A stretch of DNA of 64,000 nt from Malaciobacter molluscorum LMG 25693. GTDB taxonomy: Bacteria > Campylobacterota > Campylobacteria > Campylobacterales > Arcobacteraceae. Below the pieces are notes generated by a model that saw nothing but the letters and a program-made list of their open reading frames with translations, searched no databases and was not told the origin of the DNA. The translations under genes and the position numbers were made by a program. The stretch lies in the NCBI RefSeq assembly GCF_003544935.1, contig NZ_CP032098.1, positions 1,054,001-1,118,000 on the forward strand, given 5' to 3'. Of this stretch, positions 28,082 through 37,622 are shown piece after piece (position 1 is the first letter of the stretch; the number at the start of each line of letters is the position of its first letter).

Positions 28082-28756
28082 ATGATAAAAAAACATTATG
28101 AATTTTCATTTTGGCTTAGAGTTACGCACTGGATTAGAGTAATTGCAATTATTATCTTAACAGCAAGTGGTTTTTATATTGCATATCCATTTATAGCACC
28201 TTCTCACAATGGTGGGGAGCCTATAAATTTCTTAAATGCACTTATGAGATCATGGCATATAATTTTTGGATTTTTATTAATTTCAGTAACTATTGGAAAA
28301 TTTTATTTATTCTTTTTTGATAAACAAAGTAATGTGGAAAGATTATCATTTAAAGACTTTATTAGTCCAACAGTATGGATTAAACAAATAAAATACTATT
28401 TATTAGTAGGTAAACACCCTCATGGAAGAGGTGTTTATAATCCATTACAATTCATGGCGTATGTTGGAGTTTATGCATCAATTATATTGATTTCATTAAC
28501 AGGATTAATTCTTTATGTTCATGTATATCATGAAGGATTGGGTGGAGCATTATACAGTATTTTAAGACCTGTTGAAGCAATGTTAGGTGGATTAGCATGG
28601 GTTAGAGAGTTACATCACATAGCAATGTGGATATTTATAATTTTCTTGCCAATTCATATTTATTTAGCAATTTTCAATTCTGTTTATGGTAAAGCTGGTG
28701 CAATGGATTCTATATTTAGCGGTTATAGATGGATAAAAGAGAAAGATAAAAAATAG
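28082..28756 (+). CDS. hydC2: Hydrogenase cytochrome b subunit, copy 2
   Basis: The 224-residue di-heme cytochrome b has hydrophobic segments and His residues in VTHWIRV, SWHIIFG, LYVHVYHEGLGG, ELHHIAMWIF and LPIHIYLAI. It links HydA2B2 to menaquinone. GGAG precedes the ATG. The stop is directly followed by the hydD2 ATG, so the five genes of this operon are packed more tightly than in operon 1, which has a hairpin block here. Confidence 0.92.
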   Translation: MIKKHYEFSFWLRVTHWIRVIAIIILTASGFYIAYPFIAPSHNGGEPINFLNALMRSWHIIFGFLLISVTIGKFYLFFFDKQSNVERLSFKDFISPTVWIKQIKYYLLVGKHPHGRGVYNPLQFMAYVGVYASIILISLTGLILYVHVYHEGLGGALYSILRPVEAMLGGLAWVRELHHIAMWIFIIFLPIHIYLAIFNSVYGKAGAMDSIFSGYRWIKEKDKK

Positions 28757-29320
28757 ATGAATATTTTAATACTAGGCATAGGAAATATCCTTTTTCAAGA
28801 TGAGGGTATGGGCGCACATTTTGTACATTATTTAGATGAAAAATATGAGTTTAATAGTGAAAAAAATAGCGTAAGCATAGTAGATGGTGGAACTTTAGCC
28901 CAACGGCTAATTCCACTCATCGTTAAGTTTGATAAATTAATTGTAGTTGATTGTATTGATGCTTTAAATTCAAAACCTGGTGATGTATATTTCTTTGATT
29001 TTGACAATATGCCAAATAGTATAGATTGGCAAGGAAGTGCACACGAAGTAGAGATGTTACAAACATTAAATATGATACAAATGAATGGAGATTTACCTCA
29101 AACTCAAGTATTAGGAATTATCCCAAAAAGAGTAGCTGATGATACTACTTTTGAATTGAGTGAAGAGATAATAAATGCAACCCCAACAATGGAACATACA
29201 ATTATTAATTATCTAAAACAATTAAATATTGATGTAAAAGTAATTAATAATGATATTACTATTACACAAATAGCACAGGTTTCATACAAAAGAGAGATTA
29301 AAAATGATCCTAAAATTTAG
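28757..29320 (+). CDS. hydD2: Hydrogenase maturation endopeptidase, copy 2
   Basis: The 187-residue HydD-type protease has GIGNILFQDEGMG, IVDGGTLAQRL and SAHEVEMLQTL with the Glu, Asp and His that read the nickel site. It should process HydB2. It starts at the base after the hydC2 stop and overlaps hydE2 by 17 bases. Confidence 0.93.
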   Translation: MNILILGIGNILFQDEGMGAHFVHYLDEKYEFNSEKNSVSIVDGGTLAQRLIPLIVKFDKLIVVDCIDALNSKPGDVYFFDFDNMPNSIDWQGSAHEVEMLQTLNMIQMNGDLPQTQVLGIIPKRVADDTTFELSEEIINATPTMEHTIINYLKQLNIDVKVINNDITITQIAQVSYKREIKNDPKI

Positions 29321-30953
29321 TTTTGACTATAATTCAAATAATAATACACTTTTATACTTTTTACAAAATATTGTCAGTAAAACAAAATTAGAAAATAAGA
29401 TCATAAGACAAAAAGATATTGTTTTATATGTTGAAGGTAATGAAGAGGAATTAATCTCTTTTTCTGATGAACTTAGTGCTACTCTTCCAATGTCGATTTT
29501 TCTAAAAAATAATACAGCAGAAGTTGTTCCAGAAATTCCCCAAATAGATAGTATAAAAGTAAACGTAGATAATAAGTTTGCTTTTTGTCCTTCATGCTTA
29601 AAACAAATAGAAGATGATAATAGTCAAGATTTTTATAATCCTTTTATCTCTTGTTCTGTTTGTGGTACAACTTGTGATGTAAAAAGTCTAATATTATTAA
29701 AAGAAAATGAAGAAATAGATTATAACTCAAATAAACAATTATTTGAAAAATTAGCTACTTTAATAAATGAAGACAAAAAAGTAAAAATAAAGACTAATTC
29801 AGGTGAGTTTGTTTTTAAAAAATTATCTAAAACAGAAAAAAAAGTAAAATTATTATGTACTAATTTAGTAAATATTTCAAAAGTTTTAGTTGCTAATAAA
29901 AAAGAGATTGTGGCTTTAGCAAGTCTTGAAAAACCATCACTTGATTTAAGAGTAAATGAAGTGTTTAAAATGACAAATACTTTAAGTCAAGAATACGTGA
30001 ATGTAAGGTATGTAGATGATTTAATCTTATATCTTTTATCAAAAGAATTAGAAAATTATAATATTGATTTTTTAATTTATAATAAAGATGAAGATTATGA
30101 TTATGAATTAACTTACAAAGGTGATTCTAAAAATTTGGATAGTATAAAAATCAAGATAGTAGAAGATAATACTATTATTTTAAATTCTAATTCTTATGAT
30201 AAATCATTAGATACAATTTATTCAAAATTTGAAGATAAAGCAAAAGCACATTTTATGGTATTTTTACAAGAGTATAATTTTTATAATAAAAATATTATAA
30301 ATTTTTACTCTTCAACAAAATGTAATGATAATATATGTTTATATTCAAAAGATGTTGAAGGTTTTTTAGATATTGTTAGTTATAAATTACCAAAATCAAT
30401 AAAACAAATATTTGATATTTTGCAAAAAGATGAAACTTCAAATAGACTTCTTAATAATTATAAAGAAAAATATCCTGATATTTATGAAAATGCACTTAAT
30501 TGTGATATTTCAATGTTAAAAGATAAAAATATTTACTCATTATGGAAAATTGTTGCAGTTGTTTTAGGTTTTAGTTCAAAAATAGAAGATGAAAATATTG
30601 TTTTAAATAAAGCAATAGAATCTCTTTTAGAAAAGGGACCTCGAATTGATTATAAACTAAAAGATTCTGATAAAATTTTTAATAAAGAGTTTTTAATACA
30701 CAAATTATTTCAATCTGGAATGAGTTTTAAACTTGCTGGAGTTGATGATAATACTTTATGTTTAGGTTATATCGAGAGTTTTGCACACTATATCGCAAAA
30801 TTAGTTGATGATGTACATTCTGAAGTACCACTTGATGGTATAAGTTTAACAGGTGATATATTCACATATGATTTAATTTCAAAATTAGTACATAAAAGTA
30901 TTACAAAAAACTTTAAAATATACTATAATAAGGACTTCGTAATACAAAAATAA
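29304..30953 (+). CDS. hydE2: HydE-type hydrogenase accessory protein, copy 2 (degenerate HypF relative with zinc finger)
   Basis: The 549-residue protein keeps more of the HypF layout than HydE1. It has an acylphosphatase-like N-terminus (YVEGNEEELISF, LPMSIFLKN) and a zinc-finger-like CPSC...CSVCGTTC near residues 95-130. A YrdC-like segment (SLEKPSLDLRV) and the Kae1-like C-terminus (GISLTGDIFTYDLISKLVHKS) follow. The HypF HHYAH metal site and the GGFHL/KRKNRP motifs are absent, so carbamoyl-transfer chemistry is unlikely. It probably acts as a chaperone or scaffold for maturation of HydA2B2. It ends 9 bases before hypF. Confidence 0.8.
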   Translation: MILKFSFDYNSNNNTLLYFLQNIVSKTKLENKIIRQKDIVLYVEGNEEELISFSDELSATLPMSIFLKNNTAEVVPEIPQIDSIKVNVDNKFAFCPSCLKQIEDDNSQDFYNPFISCSVCGTTCDVKSLILLKENEEIDYNSNKQLFEKLATLINEDKKVKIKTNSGEFVFKKLSKTEKKVKLLCTNLVNISKVLVANKKEIVALASLEKPSLDLRVNEVFKMTNTLSQEYVNVRYVDDLILYLLSKELENYNIDFLIYNKDEDYDYELTYKGDSKNLDSIKIKIVEDNTIILNSNSYDKSLDTIYSKFEDKAKAHFMVFLQEYNFYNKNIINFYSSTKCNDNICLYSKDVEGFLDIVSYKLPKSIKQIFDILQKDETSNRLLNNYKEKYPDIYENALNCDISMLKDKNIYSLWKIVAVVLGFSSKIEDENIVLNKAIESLLEKGPRIDYKLKDSDKIFNKEFLIHKLFQSGMSFKLAGVDDNTLCLGYIESFAHYIAKLVDDVHSEVPLDGISLTGDIFTYDLISKLVHKSITKNFKIYYNKDFVIQK

Positions 30954-30962
30954 GAAGTTTGG

Positions 30963-33200
30963 ATGGTAATTGGTAAGTTAGTAAAAGTAAAAGGTATAGT
31001 TCAAGGAGTAGGATTTAGACCTTATGTATTTAACCTTTGTGATAATTATAAATTAAAAGGTTGGGTTAATAATGATGATGAAGGTGTAAATATTGCCTTA
31101 GAAGGTGATGAAGTTACTATAAATTATTTTATAAATGAACTTAAAGAGTTTCCTCCTCCTTTAGCTAAAATTGATTCAATTGAAGTTCTTTCTAAAGAAG
31201 TTGAAAACTTTGAAGATTTTAATATAATAAAAAGTGAGAATCACTCAAATAAATCTACAATAATCTCCCCTGATATTGCAATTTGTCAAGATTGTATAAA
31301 TGATATAAATGATGAAAATAATTTTAGACATAATTATGCATTAACAAATTGTACAAATTGTGGTCCGAGATATTCAATTATAAAAACAGTTCCATATGAC
31401 AGAATAAATACTTCTATGTCAAATTTTGAATTATGTAGTAGTTGTTATAAAGAGTATATAAATCCTAAAAATAGAAGATATCATGCACAACCTGTTTGTT
31501 GTGAAAAATGTGGTCCTAAAGTTGAACTATATAATAATTTTAATAAAAAAATATGTGATGGTATTAATGCAATTGATAAAGTTGCATCTTTAATTAATAA
31601 TGGAGAAATTGTAGCAATAAAAGGAATAGGTGGTTTTCATTTAATTTGTGATGCAACTATTGATGATGCTGTAAATAAATTAAGAAAAAGAAAAAACAGA
31701 CCAACTAAACCTTATGCTGTTATGTTTAAAGATTTACAACAGATAAAAGAAGTTGCTGATTTAACATTAAAAGAAGAAGAAATTATCTTTTCAAAAGAGA
31801 GGCCAATTACATTAGTTAAGAAAAAACTACACTCTTTTCTTAGCTCTTTTGTTGCTCCAAATACCGATAGAATAGGATGTTTTTTACCTTATACACCATT
31901 ACATATACTTTTATTTAAAAAATTAAATAATCCTATTATTGCAACAAGTGCAAATTTAAAAGATGAACCAATAATTAGGCATAAAGATGAATTAATTGTA
32001 AAACTTGGAGATGTAGCTGATTTTGTATTAGATTTTGATAGAGAAATAATAAATGCAGTTGATGATAGTGTAGTTCAAGTTGTTAATAATGATATTTTTA
32101 AATTTAGAAATGCAAGAGGCTATGCTCCAAGTGTTATAAAATTAAAAAATAAACAAAATAAAAAAATATTAGCTCTTGGTGCAAATCAAAAATCAACTAT
32201 AAGTATTGCATTTGGTGATAATATAATAGTTTCACCTCATATTGGTGATTTAAATTCAATTGACTCAATAGAATATTTTATGAGAACAGTAAAAACATTT
32301 AAAAGATTTTATGATTTTGAAGCTGATATTATTGTATGTGATATTCATCCTTATTATGAAAGTACAAAATGGGCAAATCAATTAAAAAATACAAAAGTTG
32401 TAAAAATACAACATCACTATGCTCATATTTTAAGTGTAATGGCAGAATATAAATTAGAAGATAATGTTTTAGGTATATCATTTGATGGTACTGGATTTGG
32501 AGATGATGGAAATATTTGGGGTGGAGAAGTTTTTGTAGCTTCAAAAAAAGAGTATAAAAGAGTGAAACATTTTAAATATTTTAAATTACTTGGTGGTGAA
32601 AAAGCAGTTAAAGAGCCTAAAAGAGTTGCTTTATCTTTACTTTTTGATACTTTTACTTTAGAAGAGTTAGAAAAAAAACATTTATCTACATTAAATCAAT
32701 TTTCATTACAAGAACTTAAGATGTTAAATACAATGTGGGAAAAAGGATTAAATGCACCACAAACAAGCTCCGTTGGAAGAATATTTGATGCAATTGCATC
32801 TTTAGCTAATATTTTACATATTCAAACTTATGAAGGTGAAACTGGATTATTAATTGAACAATATTATAATGAAAAAATAACGCAAACATTTGATTATACT
32901 ATTGATGATTTTGTTATTGATATTAGACCAATGATAAAAGCAATTGTTGAAGATGAATATGATAAAAAAACTATATGTTCAAAATTTTTAAATACTATGG
33001 CAAAAATTATTGTAGAAATATCAGATGAATATATTGATTTAGATATAGTTTTATCGGGTGGTGTTTTTCAAAATAAAACATTATTAGAAAAAGTAATAAA
33101 AAATTTAATGGAAAAAAATAAAAAAGTGTATTATTCAAAAGTGATTCCTGTTAATGATGGTGGAATTTCTGTAGGTCAAATATATTCTCAAATAGAATAA
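30963..33200 (+). CDS. hypF: Carbamoyltransferase HypF
   Basis: The 745-residue protein is complete. It has an acylphosphatase domain (KGIVQGVGFRPYV), two Cys4 zinc fingers (CQDC/CTNCG and CSSC/CCEKCG), a YrdC domain (GIGGFHLICDA, KNRPTKPYAVM, ERPITLVKK) and a Kae1-like domain (HHYAHIL, SFDGTGFGDDG, GGVFQN). It makes the carbamoyl group that HypE turns into the cyanide ligands of the [NiFe] site. It closes the hydABCDE-2 operon, away from the other hyp genes at 38391-42022. Confidence 0.96.
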   Translation: MVIGKLVKVKGIVQGVGFRPYVFNLCDNYKLKGWVNNDDEGVNIALEGDEVTINYFINELKEFPPPLAKIDSIEVLSKEVENFEDFNIIKSENHSNKSTIISPDIAICQDCINDINDENNFRHNYALTNCTNCGPRYSIIKTVPYDRINTSMSNFELCSSCYKEYINPKNRRYHAQPVCCEKCGPKVELYNNFNKKICDGINAIDKVASLINNGEIVAIKGIGGFHLICDATIDDAVNKLRKRKNRPTKPYAVMFKDLQQIKEVADLTLKEEEIIFSKERPITLVKKKLHSFLSSFVAPNTDRIGCFLPYTPLHILLFKKLNNPIIATSANLKDEPIIRHKDELIVKLGDVADFVLDFDREIINAVDDSVVQVVNNDIFKFRNARGYAPSVIKLKNKQNKKILALGANQKSTISIAFGDNIIVSPHIGDLNSIDSIEYFMRTVKTFKRFYDFEADIIVCDIHPYYESTKWANQLKNTKVVKIQHHYAHILSVMAEYKLEDNVLGISFDGTGFGDDGNIWGGEVFVASKKEYKRVKHFKYFKLLGGEKAVKEPKRVALSLLFDTFTLEELEKKHLSTLNQFSLQELKMLNTMWEKGLNAPQTSSVGRIFDAIASLANILHIQTYEGETGLLIEQYYNEKITQTFDYTIDDFVIDIRPMIKAIVEDEYDKKTICSKFLNTMAKIIVEISDEYIDLDIVLSGGVFQNKTLLEKVIKNLMEKNKKVYYSKVIPVNDGGISVGQIYSQIE

Positions 33201-33274
33201 AATAAATTAAAATAACACAAAAAATTCTTAAAAATTACGTTAAAATTGTTTTAACTTACTATTAGATAAAATAA

Positions 33275-33296
33275 AACCTTATTTTCTCATAAGGTT
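33275..33296 (+). promoter_or_regulatory. Hairpin covering the ribosome site of the NSS transporter gene
   Basis: AACCTTAT (33275-33282) pairs with ATAAGGTT (33289-33296) around TTTCTC. The AAGG that serves as Shine-Dalgarno for the ATG at 33301 lies inside the second arm, so the hairpin would hide it. Confidence 0.5.
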
Positions 33297-33300
33297 GGCT

Positions 33301-34653
33301 ATGAAGACAGCAAAGTTCAGTAGGTTAGGTTTTATTTTAGCAGCAGTTGGTTCTGCCGTTGGTTTAGGAAATATTTGGAAGTTTCCTTATGTAACTGGTG
33401 AATATGGTGGTGGTGCATTTGTTCTTATTTATTTGATTACAGCATTATTTGTAGGTATTTTTGTTTTAATAGCTGAGTTACTAATTGGTAAATTAGGTCA
33501 AAGTGATGCAGTTTCTATGTTTGAGAATCTTGCAACAAAGCATAAAAAAGCTTGGAAATGGGCAGGTTTTGTAGTTATAGTTCCCCTAATTATTCTTTCA
33601 TATTATTCAGTTGTAATTGGCTGGATTTTTCATTATATTGTGATATCTTTTGAAAAGTTACCAACAACAGTAAAAGAATCAACAGATAATTTTATGAATT
33701 TATTAACTTCTGATTATCAAACTCAACTCTTTTATCATACAATAGTATTTGTATTAGTTACAGCAATTATTTTAAAAGGTATTAAAAATGGAATTGAAAA
33801 AATAAATAAAATACTAATGCCTTTATTAGGTATTTTATTAGGTATTTTATTTGTTTATTCTATAAATATAGATGCATTTGTAGATGCTGCACATTTTATG
33901 TTTGATCCTGATTTTTCAAAACTTACTTCAACTGGAGTTATTGTAGCTATTGGGCAAGCATTTTATACATTATCTTTAGGTATGGGTATTATTATTACAT
34001 ATGCTGCTTCATTGCCAAAACAATCAAATATTGTAAGATCATCTTTAATTATTGCAATAATTGATACAATTGTTGCAATTGTTGCAGGTCTTATAATTTT
34101 TACATTATTATTTGATAAAGGAGCACAATCAACAAAAGGTGCAGGGTTAGTATTTATTTCTTTACCTTCTGTATTTTATGAGTTTGGTGGAGCAGGACAA
34201 TTTTTAGCTTTACTATTTTTTATTGCAATTGCATTTGCAGGAATTACATCTGCAATTTCTATGATGGAACCAACTGTACTGTATTTAATTCAAAGATTTA
34301 ACATGTCAAGAACTAAAGCTGCTATTATATGTAGTATTTTCTTTTATCTTTTGGGAATTGTTACTTTATTTTCTAATATTACAGAATATAAACCCTTGTT
34401 AAATGTAGGAGATAAGAGTTTCTTTGATTGGGTAGATTTTGTTTGTTCAACAATGTTAGTTCCTTGTGGTGGAATTTTAGTAGTTGTTTTTGTTGGATAT
34501 TATATGGATAAAACAAAAATAAGAAAAGAACTTGTTCCTTTAATGGGTAAAACTTTTGTATCTATTTGGTTTTTTATGATTAGATATATTATTCCATTTG
34601 CACTTTTTGCAGTAATTTTAAATGAAACAGGTATTTTAAATTCTAAGGGGTAA
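33301..34653 (+). CDS. Sodium-dependent transporter, NSS/SNF family
   Basis: The product of about 450 residues has the NSS signature at its N-terminus (GFILAAVGSAVGLGNIWKFPY) and about eleven hydrophobic segments. It takes up amino acids or related solutes with Na+. The start is the ATG at 33301, six bases after AAGG; an in-frame TTG at 33295 is too close to that site. It is a single gene ending in a bidirectional terminator. The substrate cannot be told. Confidence 0.9.
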   Translation: MKTAKFSRLGFILAAVGSAVGLGNIWKFPYVTGEYGGGAFVLIYLITALFVGIFVLIAELLIGKLGQSDAVSMFENLATKHKKAWKWAGFVVIVPLIILSYYSVVIGWIFHYIVISFEKLPTTVKESTDNFMNLLTSDYQTQLFYHTIVFVLVTAIILKGIKNGIEKINKILMPLLGILLGILFVYSINIDAFVDAAHFMFDPDFSKLTSTGVIVAIGQAFYTLSLGMGIIITYAASLPKQSNIVRSSLIIAIIDTIVAIVAGLIIFTLLFDKGAQSTKGAGLVFISLPSVFYEFGGAGQFLALLFFIAIAFAGITSAISMMEPTVLYLIQRFNMSRTKAAIICSIFFYLLGIVTLFSNITEYKPLLNVGDKSFFDWVDFVCSTMLVPCGGILVVVFVGYYMDKTKIRKELVPLMGKTFVSIWFFMIRYIIPFALFAVILNETGILNSKG

Positions 34654-34676
34654 GCCTCTTAGAATTAATTTTTTAT
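34640..34676. terminator. Bidirectional terminator spanning the NSS transporter and DUF3817 stops
   Basis: ATTCTAAGGGG (34640-34650) pairs with CCTCTTAGAAT (34655-34665) around TAAG, with one G-U pair. A long T-rich tract follows. The stem includes the stop codon of one gene and reaches that of the other. Confidence 0.8.
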
Positions 34677-34958
34677 TTTTTTTTCTACTAATTTAACTCT
34701 TTTTTCTATTAAGAATGCTCCAAAAGGAATAAGTGATAAAACAAAAAGCTGAAAAGCAAATCCTTTATCCCAATTTAGTTTTTTTAATGCAGAAAACAAA
34801 GCTATTGCAAATAGTATAAATAAAACTCCATGAGTCATCCCTACAACCTTTACTACATAGGGATTTCCTAGTATATATTTTATTGGCATTGCAATAAATA
34901 AAAGTAATAAATATGATATCCCTTCAATTGCAGAGATAAATCTAAAAATGTTTAACAT
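34665..34958 (-). CDS. DUF3817 small membrane protein
   Basis: The 97-residue protein has about three membrane segments and the DUF3817 pattern: FRFISAIEGISYLLLLFIAMP, then PYVVKVVGMTHG and a hydrophobic C-terminal half ending with a Lys-rich tail. The function of the family is unknown. It is convergent with the NSS transporter and has a purine-rich site upstream. Confidence 0.75.
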   Translation of the reverse strand: MLNIFRFISAIEGISYLLLLFIAMPIKYILGNPYVVKVVGMTHGVLFILFAIALFSALKKLNWDKGFAFQLFVLSLIPFGAFLIEKRVKLVEKKIKN

Positions 34959-35234
34959 TCTTTTCCTTTATTATAATTTTGATTTATAATATTCTATTTT
35001 TTATATATAAGTTGAAATAATAATTTTTTTTTAACTAAAAAAATAAAACAGTAAATGCTATTTTAATGCTATGAACTATTGATAAAATTAAACTTTTATT
35101 TAATAAATTTATTTTATTTTATTTTAAGTCTATAAACAAAATAAAATTATAATGTATTTATTAATATTTGCACTATGTCAATATATAGTCTAAATTTAGT
35201 TATAATAAAAACAAAAATTATAAAAGGAGGGGAA
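34959..35234. promoter_or_regulatory. AT-rich gap before the chemoreceptor gene
   Basis: The 276 bases are divergent promoter space. TATAAT at 35148-35153 is the best -10 candidate for the chemoreceptor. I see no sigma-28-like CGATAT element and no other structure. Confidence 0.35.
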
Positions 35235-37622
35235 ATGCAGTTTTTTAAAAGTATGAATATCAAAGCAAAAATTCTAACAATTGTTATTACTACTGTATTA
35301 TTAATTTCAGTTATTATTGCTTTAAAATCAATCTATTCCATTAATCAACTGACAAAAAAGAATATAGAGGGATATCAAGAGAAGGCTTATATCCAAAAAG
35401 AGAATGAGTTAAAAAGTTATGTTTCAATGGCTCTAAAAACCGTTAAAAGTTTTTATAATATGACTTCACCCAAAAAGGTTAAATCTTTAGTTGAAAAAGA
35501 TTTAAAAGCAAATAGTGATTTTCTTTTTTCAATTATACAAAAAGAGTATGATAATAATAAAGATAACTTAACTCAGTATGAACTAAAAAATAGAATAAAA
35601 CAAACAATTTTAAATGCAAGATTTGAAAATAATGGTTATTTCTTTGTATCAGATTTAAATAACACAATAGTTCTTCATCCAATTGATAAAAGTTTAGTTG
35701 GAAAAGATCTTACAAAAGTAAAAGATAAAAATGGAGTAGATTTTGTCAATAAAATTACTCAAACAATTAAAGCTGGTAGTTCTGAAGGTTTTGTTAGTTA
35801 TGTATGGCAAAAACCTAATAGTAAAGAACTTGAAAAGAAAATATCTTATGGTAGATTATTTAAACCTTTTAATTGGGTAATTATAAGTGGAAAATATTTA
35901 GATAGTTTAGATAAACAAATGCGAGAAAAAGCTCTATCTACATTATCGAATATGAGATTTGGGAATAATGGTTATTTTTGGGTAAATGATACAAATTACA
36001 AACTTATTATGAATCCAAATAGTAAAGATAAAGTTGGTCAAAATCTAAAAAATAGTGAAGATTCAAATGGAAAAAAATATTTCCAAGAGTTTGTAAATGT
36101 TTCAAAAACAAAAGGTGCAGGTTTAGTAAAATATTATAAAAATAAGCCTGGAGAAAAGATTTCAAAAGAAAAATTTTCATATGTTATGTATTTTGAACCA
36201 TGGGATTGGGTAATTGGTACTGGTACATATATTGAAGATATTGAGAAAAATATTGAGACAATGGCATCTCACTCTGAAAGTGAAATTAGTAATGTTATTA
36301 CTCAAATAATAATAATCTCAGTAGTTTCGGTAGTTTTAATTTTATTAATTATTACATATTTATCAAATAAAATTTTAGTTGCACCTATAGAAGATCTAAA
36401 ATCTGGACTTTTGCAATTTTTTAAATTTATTAATCATGAATCAAATGATGTAAAAATATTAAATGTATTTTTTGATGATGAAATAGGACATATGTCAAAA
36501 ATCATAAATGAAAATATCAAGAATAGTAAGAAAATTTTAGAAGAAGATAAAGCTGTAATTTCAGAAGTTTCAGATCTTGTTAAACATATTAGTTCAGGGG
36601 AGTTATCAGGAAGAATTAAAAGTTCAAGTTCTAATCCATCAATTACTCAGTTAATTAAAGTATTTAATAGTATGATGGAACATCTTCAAGAGATAGTAAA
36701 TCATTCATTAGGTGTTCTTAAAAAATATCAACAAAATGATTTTAGAGTTGAAACAACTATGAAATGTACTGGAGAAATCTGTGATTTGATGAATGGTATA
36801 AATGATTTAGGTCATACAATTAGTGAAATGTTAGTAGAAAATAAAAGAAATGGATTAACACTAAATAATTCTGCAAGAATTTTATCTGCAAATGTTGATA
36901 CTTTAAATAACTCATCTCAAGAATCAGCTTCAAGTTTAGAAGAAACTGCAGCTGCATTAGAACAAATAACAGGTAATATTAGAGAAAATGTTGAACATGT
37001 AAAAACAATGAGTTTATATGCAAATGAGCTAAATGAATCTTCTAAAAAAGGAAATGATTTAGCAACAAAAACTTCAGTTTCAATGGATGATATAGATAAT
37101 CAAGTAACTGCTATAAATGAAGCGATTACTGTAATTGATCAAATAGCATTCCAAACAAATATTTTATCATTAAATGCAGCGGTAGAAGCAGCAACAGCAG
37201 GAGAAGCAGGAAAAGGTTTTGCAGTTGTAGCACAAGAAGTGAGAAATCTAGCAAGTAGAAGTGCTGATGCAGCTAAAGAGATTAAAGAATTAGTTGAACA
37301 TGCTACAGTTAAAGCAAATGAAGGTAAAATAATAGCAGATGATATGATAAATGGTTATCATTCATTAAATGAAAATATAAATAAAACAATTGCATTGATT
37401 GAAGATGTAACTGTTGCAAGTAAAGAACAACAAGTTGGAATTGAACAAATAAATGATGCTATTAATGAGTTAGATCAGCAAACACAACAAAATGCAAGTG
37501 TTGCAATGAAAACAAAAGATGTATCTGTTCAAACTGCACAAATATCTCAAAAAATTGTAGATAATGCAAATGACAAAGAGTTTTTAGGGAAAAATGAGGT
37601 AAAAGCTATAGATTTAAATTAA
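35235..37622 (+). CDS. Methyl-accepting chemotaxis protein with double Cache sensor
   Basis: The start at 35235 (MQFFKSMNIKAK) has an AAAGGAGGGG ribosome site, giving 795 residues. A membrane segment near residues 10-32 is followed by a periplasmic region with two Cache-like units (NNGYFFVSD...HPI and NNGYFWVND...NPNSKDKVG). A second membrane segment (IIIISVVSVVLILLIITYL) comes next, then a linker and the signalling hairpin (NILSLNAAVEAATAGEAGKGFAVVAQEVR, split here only for length). It senses a small ligand and steers CheA. The stop overlaps that of the convergent gene by 4 bases. Confidence 0.9.
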   Translation: MQFFKSMNIKAKILTIVITTVLLISVIIALKSIYSINQLTKKNIEGYQEKAYIQKENELKSYVSMALKTVKSFYNMTSPKKVKSLVEKDLKANSDFLFSIIQKEYDNNKDNLTQYELKNRIKQTILNARFENNGYFFVSDLNNTIVLHPIDKSLVGKDLTKVKDKNGVDFVNKITQTIKAGSSEGFVSYVWQKPNSKELEKKISYGRLFKPFNWVIISGKYLDSLDKQMREKALSTLSNMRFGNNGYFWVNDTNYKLIMNPNSKDKVGQNLKNSEDSNGKKYFQEFVNVSKTKGAGLVKYYKNKPGEKISKEKFSYVMYFEPWDWVIGTGTYIEDIEKNIETMASHSESEISNVITQIIIISVVSVVLILLIITYLSNKILVAPIEDLKSGLLQFFKFINHESNDVKILNVFFDDEIGHMSKIINENIKNSKKILEEDKAVISEVSDLVKHISSGELSGRIKSSSSNPSITQLIKVFNSMMEHLQEIVNHSLGVLKKYQQNDFRVETTMKCTGEICDLMNGINDLGHTISEMLVENKRNGLTLNNSARILSANVDTLNNSSQESASSLEETAAALEQITGNIRENVEHVKTMSLYANELNESSKKGNDLATKTSVSMDDIDNQVTAINEAITVIDQIAFQTNILSLNAAVEAATAGEAGKGFAVVAQEVRNLASRSADAAKEIKELVEHATVKANEGKIIADDMINGYHSLNENINKTIALIEDVTVASKEQQVGIEQINDAINELDQQTQQNASVAMKTKDVSVQTAQISQKIVDNANDKEFLGKNEVKAIDLN

